From assembly GCA_963556255.1 (NCBI GenBank), contig OY744615.1:23635191-23699190 (forward strand): DNA of 64,000 bases. Reading direction: 5' to 3'. The notes under the pieces were generated by a model, which was given only the letters and a program-made list of their open reading frames with translations, made no database searches and was not told the DNA's origin. Shown in pieces: positions 1 to 10,250 of this stretch. The translations under genes were made by a program, and so were the position numbers. Origin of the DNA: Allolobophora icterica. Lineage: Eukaryota > Annelida > Clitellata > Crassiclitellata > Lumbricidae. Positions within the stretch are counted from its first letter, which is position 1, and every line of letters starts with the position of its first letter.

Positions 1-990
1 GGGATGCAGTCGGACCTGTGGAAGCCCAAAGTAGAGGGAGGAACAGTAGTCAAGGCGATTAACGATGAAGGCATGGACCAAGGTGGAAGCAGAGGAGGGA
101 GAGAGAGAGCGGGACACTACCCGTAGTTGGCGCAGGCAGTAGTAGCAAGAACGGTCAGGGCCGCGATATGCGGCACAAAAGTCAGTTCTTGGTCCAGGAC
201 CACCCCCAAGTTCCGGACAGAGGTGGAGAAGACGAAGGTGGGAAAATCGGAGGAGAGAGACCCCAGGTCCAGCTTATCCAACTGCTGGCGGGTACCAAGC
301 CAGATATAGTTAGTTTTACACGGGTTAAGGCGTAATCGATTTGAAGCCATCCAGGAAGTAAGAGCATCGGTGGCGTGCGACACAAGTCTGATCGCAGAAC
401 CAGCCTGGGATGCTAGACAATGCGTATAAGACTGGACATCGTCAGCGTAAGAATGGCTCGAGAGGGAGCAAGATGCAAGGATAGTTCCAATATCTGCAGT
501 AAAGAGAATATAGAGGAGTGGCCCAAGAACAGAACCTTGTGGGAGACCAAAAGGAGCAGGACGCCAGCACGATCTAGATGAGTGAAAGATAACAGAGTAG
601 GAGCGCTCCGAGAGGTAAGAAGAGATCCAGAGAAGTGGTAGGTCCCGGATACCAAAAGTTAAGGAGAGACGACTCAGGAGGAGACTGTGGTCTACCGAGT
701 CAAAGGCAGCGCTCACATCATAAAGGGCCAGCAGAGTGAGCTGGGATGAGTCCATGGCACCATAGACGTCTGAGAGAAGGCGGAGAAGGAGGGACTCAGT
801 AGAGTGACCCTTACGGAACCCAGATTGGGATGGAGGAAGCAGATTATTGGCGTCCAAATAGCTAAACAGCTGACTAGCAATCAATTTTTCAATAATTTTA
901 GAGATGAATGTGACATTGGCCCTAGCTCGATGGAACAGCCGAGTCAAGTCCCGGCTGCTTGATGATCGGTGTGACGATCGAACGCTTCCT
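1..990 (-). pseudogene. Non-LTR retrotransposon (LINE) reverse transcriptase, 5'-truncated and cut by the window edge
   Basis: A minus-strand reverse transcriptase runs from about 990 down to base 1. Visible RT blocks in order are the fingers motif SGFRKGHSTESLLLRLLSD, the first catalytic aspartate block (LLALYDVSAAFDSVDHSLLL), the GLPQGSVLGPLLYILF turn, the YADD active site (SHSYADDVQ) and the LNPCKTNYIWLG and LGVVLD blocks. An in-frame TAG at 117-119 interrupts the frame, after which the same frame continues (LVHAFIVNRLDYCSSLYFGLP) to the window start. The N-terminal endonuclease is absent; the 5' end near 990 abuts the 3' end of another LINE copy. In life such a protein makes cDNA by target-primed reverse transcription. 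The class is L2/CR1/Jockey-like; exact clade not determined. The stop makes this copy dead. Confidence 0.9.
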
Positions 991-994
991 ATTT

Positions 995-1292
995 GGAGAT
1001 TTGTATAGCGCCACTCACAGCTGAGGCCGCTCAGCAGCGCTCCCAGTGCGAAAGCTCCGGGAGAAGAAAAAGGTTTTAGGCATGGAAAGGGATGTAGGAA
1101 GAGATCCAGAGAGTGAGGTTACCCGTAGAGAAGAAGGAAGCTGGCATTCCACACTCCACAGGGAGGGCCCTAGGTTGGCAAAAGATCTAGTTTGAGCTAG
1201 AGTGGTCCTGGAACGCGGAACAAAGCGGTCGCGAGAGCGGAGAGGTCGTTGAGAAGCTGCAGAAAGAGACCATATCCATCCTGCATGTGATG
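995..1292 (-). pseudogene. C-terminal end and 3' UTR of a second LINE copy
   Basis: Reading minus, residues such as RSRTTLAQTRSFANLGPSLW are the typical C-terminal block of L2/CR1-like ORF2 proteins (the ARSFA.LGPSLWN signature). They end in a stop near 1015, followed by a gcgctatacaaat tail. This tail lies upstream, on the minus strand, of the RT in 1-990, so the two cannot be one collinear element. Either they are head-to-tail copies or one copy was rearranged. The upstream side is interrupted by the hAT MITE at 1301-1524. Confidence 0.7.
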
Positions 1293-1300
1293 CCGTAAGC

Positions 1301-1524
1301 CAGGCCCGGCTCAAGACATTTGGCGGCCCTGGGCAAATCGGCGGCCCTGGGCAAACCGGCGGCCCTAAGCACAAAAAAGTTGATGACCTTTTTCTTTTTT
1401 TAGTCATTCACCTCTTTTTACGAATAATAATTAAATAATTTTTGAAAAATGGAAAATTGGCGGCCCCTAAAAATCGGCGGCCATGGGCGGCTGCCCAGTT
1501 GCCCATATGGACGAACCGGGCCTG
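1301..1524. mobile_element. hAT-like MITE, 224 bp
   Basis: The terminal inverted repeat is CAGGCCCGG (left) and CCGGGCCTG (right). A perfect 8-bp target duplication, ccgtaagc, lies at 1293-1300 and 1525-1532. The interior carries repeated ggcggccctgggcaaa units and no ORF. An 8-bp duplication and CA...TG ends are diagnostic of the hAT superfamily. Confidence 0.92.
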
Positions 1525-1620
1525 CCGTAAGCATTAGGTTTAACATAGTGGCGACAAAGAAGGATTCGATTAGATTGTAGATTAGATTAGCTAGAGTATA
1601 TGCAGAGAAGAATAGCTTAC

Positions 1621-1804
1621 GTTATCAAAATGTTTTCGGATCATCTCTCTTCTGTCCGAATCGACCTTTTCTCTGTCACAGAAGCGGATTGCCATCTCAT
1701 CGAAATCCTTCCGCGTTATCAAACCGTCATGATCGAAGTCGTGCTGATGGAAATATGTTCTCATCTTCCTCATCCAAAATTCAGACATCTTCAGGCGTTT
1801 ACGA
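1621..1804 (-). CDS. Orphan exon of an EF-hand calcium-binding protein (sarcoplasmic CaBP/calexcitin-like)
   Basis: The minus-strand exon is bounded by a plausible acceptor (tgtgccag, just above 1804) and a clean donor (gataac then gtaagc, below 1621). It encodes about 61 residues including KMSEFWMRKMRTYFHQHDFD and one EF-hand loop, D-F-D-H-D-G-L-I-T-R-K-D, with Asp at positions 1, 3 and 5, Gly at 6, Ile at 8 and Asp at 12. The KM(T/S)EFW.RKMRTYF helix before the loop resembles invertebrate sarcoplasmic calcium-binding proteins and calexcitins, which buffer or sense cytosolic Ca2+. No partner exon is recognisable nearby; on its 3' side (lower coordinates) lie a MITE and LINE debris. It could be one exon of a gene continuing outside the window or a relic. 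The ATG at 1786-1788 could alternatively be a start. Confidence 0.6.
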
Positions 1805-1899
1805 CTGGCACAGCACAAGACCTATCAATTAAAACAGGTGAAATTTACTGATCCATAGGGCCTATATGCAGTTGACATATTAACACTGAGTCATATTTT

Positions 1900-1934
<35 letters not shown>

Positions 1935-2017
1935 GAAGATGGTCACTCCAGAGATTAATTTTCACATATTTAGTATCTGACTCCTGAGGGATTATATGTA
2001 CCTCGGGGGGAAAAAAA

Positions 2018-2215
2018 ATAATAATCTTTATTAATTCAAATTGACAAGTACGCACTACGCAGTAAGATTACATTGATATAGTACAACCAAGATCTTAATT
2101 AAACACACGGTTTAGCAGCCATGCAAGGCGCCGCCCTAGAGCGGGTTACGGGTATCGAACAGCGATCTAATTCTCTCCTGGCCATGAGTGTTACTATTGC
2201 TCTATCCTCCCTCCC
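2018..2215 (-). mobile_element. tRNA-derived SINE, family A, copy 1
   Basis: On the minus strand the head has a pol III B-box-like stretch (complement of gggtatcgaac), then a body ending ...gaattaataaagattattat. The same unit recurs at 32343-32553 with about 90% identity by eye (shared words: aacacacggttt, gccgccctagag, ctctcctggccatgagtgtta). The orientation is set by the AAT-rich 3' tail at 2018-2027. Confidence 0.75.
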
Positions 2216-3400
2216 CAGCATATTTAAAGATTGTTTGGGCTAAATGTAACAATTTCTAATATCTTATCCATGGCTATGTAAAAACCACTTAACCAAGTAG
2301 GCCCTGTGTATACGAGATTAAATGTCTACCTATAAAAATTCTTTATCTCAAACTCTCTGAATTTAGAAACTATCAGGGCCTGTGCTAGACGAAACTGTAA
2401 CAAAATCTGGCCTCAGACGATAATACAATTTAGTGCTAAGGAACGTATACAGTGATTCGTAAACTAACCTCTACGCTGTAATAATATTTATAAAACAAGA
2501 GGCCTACGTTCACCCGAGATAATAGACCTACTTACGCCTGAGGCTGAACAGTAGCCCTAACAGTTTTTCTTAAGTAAAAATGTAAATTTACTATGCACAC
2601 TGACTCGTCTTTGTAGCCTGTTGTTGTGCTATCCAATGGCTATCTTTCGCCAGTTCTTGGCCAATTGTAATTTTGCAATATCTGTATATACTTTAAATAG
2701 ACACATCGTCAAACTCACAAGTCACGTGGTTTATTTTATTCAGGTCGTTTTCTTTAACTGCTATAGATGGTGTATAAACAGTATGTGACTATACAACGAT
2801 AATTTAAGATATTCACTTTATAACAGTACGTATGTAACTATAAAACATGGGAATAGATTATGATACACCCTATAGGCCTATATAACTCCAGTGTTATCGA
2901 TTCAAATAGTTATTGAAGACGTCAGCTTGCAGCAGATGTAGAGCCCAAGCAACGGCTGATAAATTTCCCGGATGGCTCTTTCCGTGTCTCCGTATACACA
3001 ACTCTGTTACATTTCGACGAAGAATCAACGCAGATTCTTACACATCTTTCGTCTTTACAGATGAAACTACTGATAGTTGCATTAAGTAACATAGGCCTAC
3101 TGATGAGTTTATTCTTAAGTGGCGTTTTGTAAATGTCATAATACAATAAATTGTCAATTGCAATTATAACTTAATTCAGTTTCAGCAAGAATGAATGTCA
3201 CGAGAAAGACGAATTTTAGCGAAGATAAATTTTAGCTATAGGCCTATTAGGCCTATTAGGCCGATGTAAATTTTAACTATAGTGAAAATCAGTCAAGGGA
3301 TGAATCTTAGTATATCATGTATTTTATTTCGATGATAATAACGAAAGACGAGCTTAACAAGGAAGAATTTTAACTATCATGAATTTTAAAGGAAAAAATT
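2216..3400. other. No gene recognised; AT-rich spacer
   Basis: Short unrelated reading frames only. It contains a tandem taggcctat triplet near 3238-3265 and repeated taggcct words. No transposon ends were found. Confidence 0.5.
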
Positions 3401-3419
3401 TAAGCTTCCATATCCCAGG

Positions 3420-3790
3420 TTGATACGGAAGGCGCTCGAACATTTCCTTTACTCAACCCTTGAGCCCGCAATAGACGAGCCCCAAGGTTCTGGACTGGGG
3501 GGCAGCGCATTGCAGGACTTGCCATTTACTTCGGGGCCTACTGCTCTGGGACAGAAGCACGCAGCCATAGTTGTTCCACCTCTCTGGACAAAATCCCGCC
3601 AGAATTAGGCCAAATATCTGATCTATCCTACGAACTCACCAAAACCTCACCTCTTGCTATCTCTCCACAGGTCTTTCACTGAAAACAATGCTCTGTCACA
3701 ATTCCTATCCCTAGCCATCCTCTTTCTGTGACCTCCCTCGCCACGTCAACTCTAACCACCTTCCATCGTAGTCGTCTGACTGACTACCTG
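3420..3790 (+). other. Possible degenerate retroelement C-terminus
   Basis: The phrase VPPLWTKSRQN and, in another frame, DKIPPELGQISDLSYELT look like the PLWNKLP..IR...S block near the end of LINE or LTR polyproteins. The frame is broken and the match is weak. Confidence 0.25.
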
Positions 3791-4296
3791 CCTGCCTGAC
3801 CATTTGGTTTTGATTTGGACAGGGTCCGATTTGTCAAAAAAGAAGCAGGGGGGTCGGAAATCTATACAAATAATAAAAATTTATTAAGCCATAATTAATT
3901 TTTTTACTCGTTATTTTGTAAATGAGGTTAATGAACTTCCATAATATGTCAAGATTCTGCAATGACCAAGTCAACTACGATGCAAACATGACAGCGAAAA
4001 ATTTTATATTCAAAATTAAAAGGAGTTTCCAGTCGCAGTTTTAGCTGAAATATACTAATAGGAACAACAAATTGTAAGCCTACACAGAAGCGTTAGACGT
4101 GACTAAATTGCACTGAAAGATGAAATACAAGTACACAACCAAAGCTATCAAACCATTGCACCAAGTACTGTCATTGGAAATACTAGCAAACCCAATGAAC
4201 CAGTGCACGAAGTAGGCCTACACTAGTACAGCCACTATAAAAAAAACCTGTGCATATTTCTTTTGTTTGTGCACAATAGTCGCCTTGCCAATTGGC

Positions 4297-5195
4297 CAGT
4301 CTTGTTGTCAAGACCTTAAACCTCAAGACCAAGACCAAGACCAAGACCTTGAACCTCAAGACCAAGACCAAGACCAAGACCTTGAACCTCAAGACCAAGA
4401 CCAAGACCAAGACTTTGAACCTCGAGACCAAGACCAAGACCAAGACCTTGAACCTCAAGACCAAGACCAAGACCAAGACCCAAAAAATCGCAATCAGGTC
4501 AAGACTTCTAAAAATTGTCAAGTCGGAATATTCGCTATTTTAATGAAAACACGAGTCTTTTATTTTATTCAAGCAAATTAACTTTAAATGCAAACTACAG
4601 AGAAATCCGAATTTGTATTCAAAAGTCCTTCATGCAAACTATTATTCCAAATGCCTTTTGTATTTTATAAAAAACCAATTCGCTCAGAATTTTCTGACAA
4701 AGGTTGGCCTCATAAAAATTCCGCCATGTGAAAAAATACGTTCTACAGGTGCTGAAGTCGCTAACACACAGATTAGCTTTTCAAGCACTGGATGTAGGCC
4801 TAAATGTACATATATTGAGTCCTATCGAAAACTTCCAATAGTTTATCTGATACAGAATAACTGTTGCTGCTGCCAATGGGTTTTCCTGACCAACAAGACT
4901 TGTATCCATCCATAGATATTGGTCGTATGATGCAAGCAGGCTTGATACAGAATTCTTGAGTTCTGTTAAATGACTGTACATATTGAAAGCCGGTCTTGGT
5001 CTTGGTCTTGCAAGACCAAGACCAAGACTTTGAACCTCAAGACCAAGACCAAGACCAAGACCTTGAACCTCAAGACCAAGACCAAGACCAAGACCTTGAA
5101 CCTCAAGACCAAGACCAAGACCAAGACCAAGACTTTTAAAAACGAACTCGAGTGCACTCGAGAGCAAGACCTTGGTCTCGAGGACAACAAGACTG
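4297..5195. mobile_element. Non-autonomous hAT-like element carrying a 33-bp minisatellite, copy 1 (899 bp)
   Basis: Terminal inverted repeats are CAGTCTTGTTGTC and GACAACAAGACTG. A perfect 8-bp duplication, caattggc, lies at 4289-4296 and 5196-5203. Both subterminal arms consist of tandem gaccaa hexamers arranged in 33-bp units (4318-4482 and 5012-5133). The 500-bp centre is unique AT-rich sequence shared with the copy at 48050-48907. The insertion falls inside a hAT transposase reading frame. Confidence 0.93.
4318..4482. repeat. 33-bp minisatellite arm (hexamer gaccaa based)
   Basis: Five near-identical units of cctcaa + three gaccaa + gacctt + gaa. 33 bp is 11 codons, so several frames stay open on both strands (for example repeats of [11 protein letters not shown]); I treat these as by-products, not genes. 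Confidence 0.9.
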
Positions 5196-5734
5196 CAATT
5201 GGCTTATCTAAGGCATCATGGCGCCCAGATTTCAGCCAGGAAATAACGTATATCCTGGCATTCCAAGATGTTAGAGATGGCCCGTTAATGCTGATCATCA
5301 GCAGGTAGTTGATGGGACCAACAGTCAGCAGGTTGCGCACTGTAGGCCTATGTTGCAAGTTCATCTGGCTAAAGCCACGCTCGCAAGCTGCAGACGAAAT
5401 GAGCAGAATCTTCAAAGTCTGCTCAAGTGTTGCGAGATGAGACCCCATAATGTTGGCCTTGTTTGTATGTATATATATAGTACTCGATCACAACCTGGGA
5501 ATTGTGACTTATTGTTAATTATTTCTTTTAAATATGAAAATAAATTGGGAAGATCATTTTACTTATAAATAAAGTGTCTTCTATTATATTAGGTTCAAGT
5601 ACAAAACAAAAGGATAAGCTTTAAGATTCTTATCCAGTTTTTAATAGAAATTGTTGATACAGACAAAGAAAGACATTAAAAATAGTGATAGGCGGGACCT
5701 TAAAACTAAAAACAGATTGAGTCAGTTAATTAGC

Positions 5735-6506
5735 TCAGTTTAGCCTACAGTTGGATCTAAATTTGAATAGGCCCAATAGGACTTTGCACACTTTTCCATT
5801 GGCAAAGTCATCAATAAACTGATTAAAATTCAGTTGACGTAGAATATCACTCTCTATGCTCAACGCTGCAGGGTGGCTAGGTCTCTCATGTGTCATACAT
5901 GCGCAAAGCGTGTTCTTAATTGTCTTCATCTTAGAAAATGAGCACTCAACACTACAGTTTGTGACCACGAGAACCAAGTACATCCTTAACATAATTTCCA
6001 CATTTGGAAATGAACTTTCAACACCTTTGCCATGTAGGCCTATGGCTATTGGTACATGAACTGCTCCTGACTTATGTTGAGGCCTGCCCTACCTGTCTCG
6101 TGTTTAAAAATTTTGACAAAATAAGAGCACTGCATATTATGAGCTCATCGAGGTCATCGCCGTATATTGCTACAAGGTTTTTCTCTGAGTTGTGTATTTC
6201 TTCATCACTACAAGATTCAAGCCTAGATAGAAAACCAAACCTTGAGCAGAGTAGTTCTCATGATGCAAGCCTTCTTGTCAACTCGGTTGTGAATTGATCA
6301 ACGATGGGCAGAAAATTGTCAATCCGAAACTTCTCTGAAGCAGAGTGCACAGCTTCTGGGGTTCCACCATAATCCAGTGGTAGGAGACGTACGTTTGATG
6401 ACGTGTTCTTGTTTGAACATATTCTGCCGTTCCACAACAGAGTCAGACTCGGCAGAGCGGAAAAGTTGTTAAACTGGCGGTTGTTCGACAACAACTGCAG
6501 CATCAC
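5735..6506 (-). pseudogene. hAT transposase remnant, ZMYM1-like
   Basis: Two minus-strand pieces separated by frameshifts are visible. The first (6506-6258) contains FRIDNFLPIVDQFTTELTRRL and is followed, in another frame to about 6120, by RFGFLSRL and NLVAIYGDDLDELI. The second (6001-5735) holds the C-terminal dimerisation block VTNCSVECSFSKMKTIKN, then LSIESDILRQLNFNQFIDDF. This order and wording match the zinc-finger MYM-type 1-like group of hAT transposases. Several frameshifts make it non-functional. It lies inside the 3820-7325 element and probably is that element's own transposase. Confidence 0.85.
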
Positions 6507-7459
6507 CAGTGACTTTATATAGGCACAGATGAGCCTGCATTTTTACCATCACGGTGACAGCAGATGTACTAATAGCTTTTGCTTGAAGGAAAACAGGAAA
6601 ACTACTTTGCAAGTACTTTCTGATTTTGAGATGTTTTTTCTTTACTTAACGCGTTTTTGAGAGCCACTAGACCGATTAGTGACCCTTATGCCGATCTCCA
6701 ATTCGGTTCATGTCACAAAAATGACAGCATATACTGTGCTCTGCTATAGATGTGCACTCTAGTCTAGGTCAATCGAGGTCAAAAGCGGCAGCGAACGCTG
6801 GACAGAATGCCACTGTCTGCTTGACCTTTACCCCGCAACTGGATGCTCGTGGCGTTGGAGCCGATGTGCCCAAGGAGGACCCCAGGCATAAAGGGGCCTG
6901 AGGGGCTGGCTTGTGCAGGAACTGCGGTCCGTTTGTTGTCTGCTGTATGTTTGGTCATGCCCTGTGAAATTATCTCTGACACTGCCTCTGCCTAGGCTAC
7001 ACAGTAGACGACCTGAGCTTGAGTTAAAAGTAACTTAATCCGTCAACAGCTGAAGATGCCAAGCTTAAAGCGCTACTCGTGAACAATATTAACGCGATAT
7101 TTCAAAATTAGGGTACCGACTGGATAATAAATAATACCCAAGGGTGACAAGGCAGTACTGCTTGCGATTGGTCATAATGGAGTATTTTGGTGTAGGACTC
7201 AGGGTAATGAATTTGAGGGGGTCAAGCCGACCCCCTCGGGGGTCGGCCAAAGGCTTGAAGCAGGGGGTCAAAAAAAGAAGCAGGGGGGTTGGACCCCCTC
7301 GACCCCCCCGGCAAATCGGACCCTGGATTTGGAACCGATTTTTACCCATTCTGCCTATCGATTTTTGTTTTGACTAAGCACCTGTGAATAAGCTGGTTCC
7401 CGCGACTGGGCTTTTTTGGGCGCTGTAGAAACCTCGAGATTACGATTACGATGAAACAA

Positions 7460-7520
7460 CTTGCCATTGGTTAGGCCCTACATGGTGTCGAACCCGCGAC
7501 CCTATGATCCGCGGCCAAGC
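7460..7520 (-). mobile_element. Possible SINE head fragment
   Basis: On the minus strand a B-box-like cgggttcgacacc lies in a tRNA-like context (ggccgcggatcatagggtcg). No tail or duplication was found. Confidence 0.35.
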
Positions 7521-7739
7521 GTGTTACTTATAGACTATAATTTTAACGAGGAGTTATGAAATTTAACCTAAGAACGAATTTTGCGACTGATGACATTTAA
7601 CAATATGGTGACGTGGTCGATCAACAACAAATGGTACAACAAGATTATTCGGTTCATTGGTTTTGATAGAATTTCTGTCTGTGGTGGGGCATAGCAACCG
7701 CCAAAGTGTATGAACAGGTGTTTAACAAATGATCGCTAA

Positions 7740-7742
<3 letters not shown>

Positions 7743-7774
<32 letters not shown>
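7743..7774. repeat. (TA)n microsatellite
   Basis: Simple TA repeat, followed by further AT-rich sequence. Confidence 0.95.
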
Positions 7775-7782
<8 letters not shown>

Positions 7783-7805
7783 GAACTATATATACTTATT
7801 AAATA

Positions 7806-8010
7806 TATATATTTATATACTGAGGGACGCGGTGGTGTAGCGGTACGTTCTGTGCCTTGTAACTGGATGGTCGCAGGTTCAAATCTACCTCAAACCTTGG
7901 ACAAGTTGATCACCCACAATTGTCCGTGAGGAAGGCAACGGGACACCTCCTCACTCATCAAATCCCCGGGTGGCATAAAGCCAATGGACCTGCCTTCAGG
8001 CAGAGAACTC
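7806..8010 (+). mobile_element. tRNA-derived SINE with an (ATC)n 3' tail
   Basis: The tRNA-like head has A box tggtgtagcggt and B box ggttcaaatct. A body then contains accttggacaagttgatc and ends gcagagaactcatcatgatc, directly continuous with the ATC array at 8011. The accttgg.caagt word resembles the CORE region of CORE-SINEs. Confidence 0.8.
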
Positions 8011-8322
<312 letters not shown>

Positions 8323-8971
8323 TGTATACTGTATCAAAGAGGCTTTCAAACTACACGTTGTCGTCCGTTCATTTTGAGTGGGATATGGTAATGGTATATA
8401 CTTGCCTACCAGGAGAAACTTACCCGTGCCAGGTAACTGCACTTACAAGTATTTATTTATGTATATAATAATGTACGCATTCGATCACGAACTTATGTTT
8501 GTATGTATTGATGCATATCTCTTCTTGGACCGAAGAGGTATGTGGCATTCGATAGGGGGCGGGCGAGATATGGAACATGTACTTAATGCACAATCCTTGT
8601 GACAGATAGGTGTAGGAGTTGTGGTGCGTGCACTTCTTGAGGAAAATAGAAGGAACTGTCTTAGGAGTGGCATCAGTACACAGTTTCTGATTGTGTTTCT
8701 TGTTGGTTGATGTCGTCTGAGATACTCTGAAAAAAGATTGAGACTTAGTACTGTTTGGTTGCAGTCACTATTTATGGTTTAGTTTTGTTGAACCAAGTTG
8801 CAGCAACTTTATGTTTCTTGACTTAGGCCCTAATAGATGGTGGAAACGTTGAAGAAACTTTTTCGTGTTCTTGAACCTGGGACTTCACTGAATAACTATA
8901 ACAGAGCATGTAACAGTATTCATGCATGCATGCAAGTGTGTATGTATGGATGTGTGGATGTGTATGCACAT

Positions 8972-8978
8972 ACTTGAC

Positions 8979-9067
<89 letters not shown>

Positions 9068-9084
9068 CGACGACGACGATGATT

Positions 9085-9183
<99 letters not shown>

Positions 9184-9210
9184 ATGATGATGATGATGAT
9201 GATGATGACG
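8972..9210. repeat. (GAT)n microsatellite, about 235 bp
   Basis: GAT triplets interrupted by a cgacgacgacg patch near 9067-9078 and two gattat variants. Confidence 0.97.
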
Positions 9211-9319
9211 AAATTGAGGCAAGATCTGTTTGTATGCTCCTAACCTAATGTTTCATTTTATGAGGAATGTTTCTTCCTCGGGTAAAACTAACAGTCGTAA
9301 GTAGTTGGCCTAATAAACG

Positions 9320-9425
9320 AGTTATTTCTGCGGCGCAGGTGCCTGATGCACAAAGACCTCAGCTGCTGATGCAGTGTAAAATCGATTTCCCTAAGTCAGG
9401 TCGATTTTCAGAAGGTCAATAACAA
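9320..9425 (-). mobile_element. LINE (L2/CR1-like) 3'-end fragment
   Basis: On the minus strand this is the same 3' tail as at 62500-62650: a gtgcatcaggcacctgcgcc block corresponds to gcattagacaccggcgc there. Only the non-coding tail survives. Confidence 0.5.
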
Positions 9426-9735
9426 ACATAATGATCAGCGAAGCGGACATTTAGGCGTATACACACGGAGGGACCGAGTGTTACTTTTATGGCAGCCTTG
9501 CTGACTCGCAAAGTCTGTAAGTAGCTCTAAGCCAGGCTGCATTTGCTTTATTGCCACACTCAATTAGTTTTCTACGGGTCTGGGTTGACGTTAATGCTGC
9601 TTTAATGTGTCTCAGCAACTTAACAAGGCAAGGTCGTTGTCTCAACTATATATATGATTGTGGAGTGGGCAAATTCCAACGCAGTCTTTACAACCATTCC
9701 CGGTTTCTTCCCTCTCCTTCCACTTGACCTTCACC

Positions 9736-9868
9736 CACTGGCGTAAACTTGTCCAAAATATTGGGCGGGCTTCTGTTTATACATTCTACGCTTGTTGCAT
9801 TGGGTGTACTGTCCATCTAAATTATTGGGGGGCAGGTGCCCTGCTGCCCCCTAGAGTCCACGCCTATG
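9736..9868. mobile_element. hAT-like MITE, 133 bp, family CACTGGCGTA copy 1
   Basis: Ends are CACTGGCGTAAACT and (inverted) CATAGGCGTGGACT. A perfect 8-bp duplication, ccttcacc, flanks at 9728-9735 and 9869-9876. Interior words (acttgtccaaaatattggg, cttgttgcatt) are shared with the copy at 57306-57444. Confidence 0.93.
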
Positions 9869-10119
9869 CCTTCACCTTTTTAATGGGCTCCTACAGCAAT
9901 TTTTGCAAAAGGGGCAAAAGAGAAGCTGGTACACATCACGGATTGATGTGGGCAAAACTGCTCAGATGCGAATTCCATGCACCCCATTTTCCCTTAAGAT
10001 GCGGGCGCCCACGATGTCTTTCCCCACCTCAAATCACGCGCTCGCTTCTTCTGTTTTTCAGTTCCCCATTACCCTCTTCCCCTACGACATCAAATTTTAA
10101 TTATATCCTTTCCCTGTCC

Positions 10120-10200
10120 TAATCATAATCGTAAACTCCAAATTTCTAATGCGCTATTCTGGCGTAGGGCACCAGCTTCACGAGCGCTGCGTCATATCAG
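10120..10200 (-). mobile_element. SINE/LINE 3'-tail fragment (gcgct motif)
   Basis: Minus-strand tail with paired agcgct motifs and a ttacgattatgattagg end. It resembles 23765-23840 (shared aatcgtaa.ctccaaa.ttctaa.gcgc). Such gcgctat...aa ends are common to L2-type LINEs and the SINEs that borrow their tails. Confidence 0.45.
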
Positions 10201-10250
10201 AGGGGTTTCCAGGGACCGATGTGCAGTAGAGATCAGAATCCGGTTGCTAG

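Larger units (their letters stand above)
4200..5465 (-). pseudogene. hAT transposase C-terminus (ZNF862/KIAA1586-like), split by the nested element
   Basis: The minus strand from 5465 to 5196 reads a hAT dimerisation domain: SSAACERGFSQMN, a TVRNLLTVGPINYLLMISINGP strand-helix segment, then W..ARIYVISWLKSGRHDALDKPI. The frame is cut at 5203/5196 by the element at 4297-5195. Removing that element and one copy of its 8-bp duplication continues the frame as GKATIVHKQKKYAQ at 4288 downwards. The S..CERGFS...N core and the W...W...GH..A tail are typical of hAT transposases related to ZNF862 and KIAA1586. The N-terminal zinc finger and catalytic core are missing. It differs in family from the transposase at 5735-6506. 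Confidence 0.8.
3820..7325 (-). mobile_element. hAT transposon, 3.5 kb, with intact ends and nested insertions
   Basis: Left end CAGGGTCCGATTTGTC and right end (inverted) CAGGGTCCGATTTGCC match at 15 of 16 bases. A perfect 8-bp duplication, gatttgga, lies at 3812-3819 and 7326-7333. Inside, on the minus strand, are a ZMYM1-like hAT transposase remnant (5735-6506), the C-terminus of a second hAT transposase (below 5465) and a further hAT element (4297-5195) with its own duplication. Both ends carry a G-rich subterminal stretch around gaagcaggggggt. The coding part is broken, so it is inactive, but the ends are well preserved. Confidence 0.88.

Noticed and set aside
2922..3146. 74-codon minus-strand frame with several cysteines
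   Set aside because: No family resemblance, splice sites or repeats to support it.
4183..5308. KTKTKT, DQDQDQ and VLVLVL repeat proteins
   Set aside because: The 33-bp minisatellite is a multiple of three, so frames stay open; it belongs to a hAT element bounded by target duplications.
7200..7325. A 126-bp MITE starting at the cagggtaatgaatttg at 7200
   Set aside because: Its flanks (gtaggact and gatttgga) do not match. The right end pairs instead with 3820, where both 16-bp ends and the 8-bp duplication agree.
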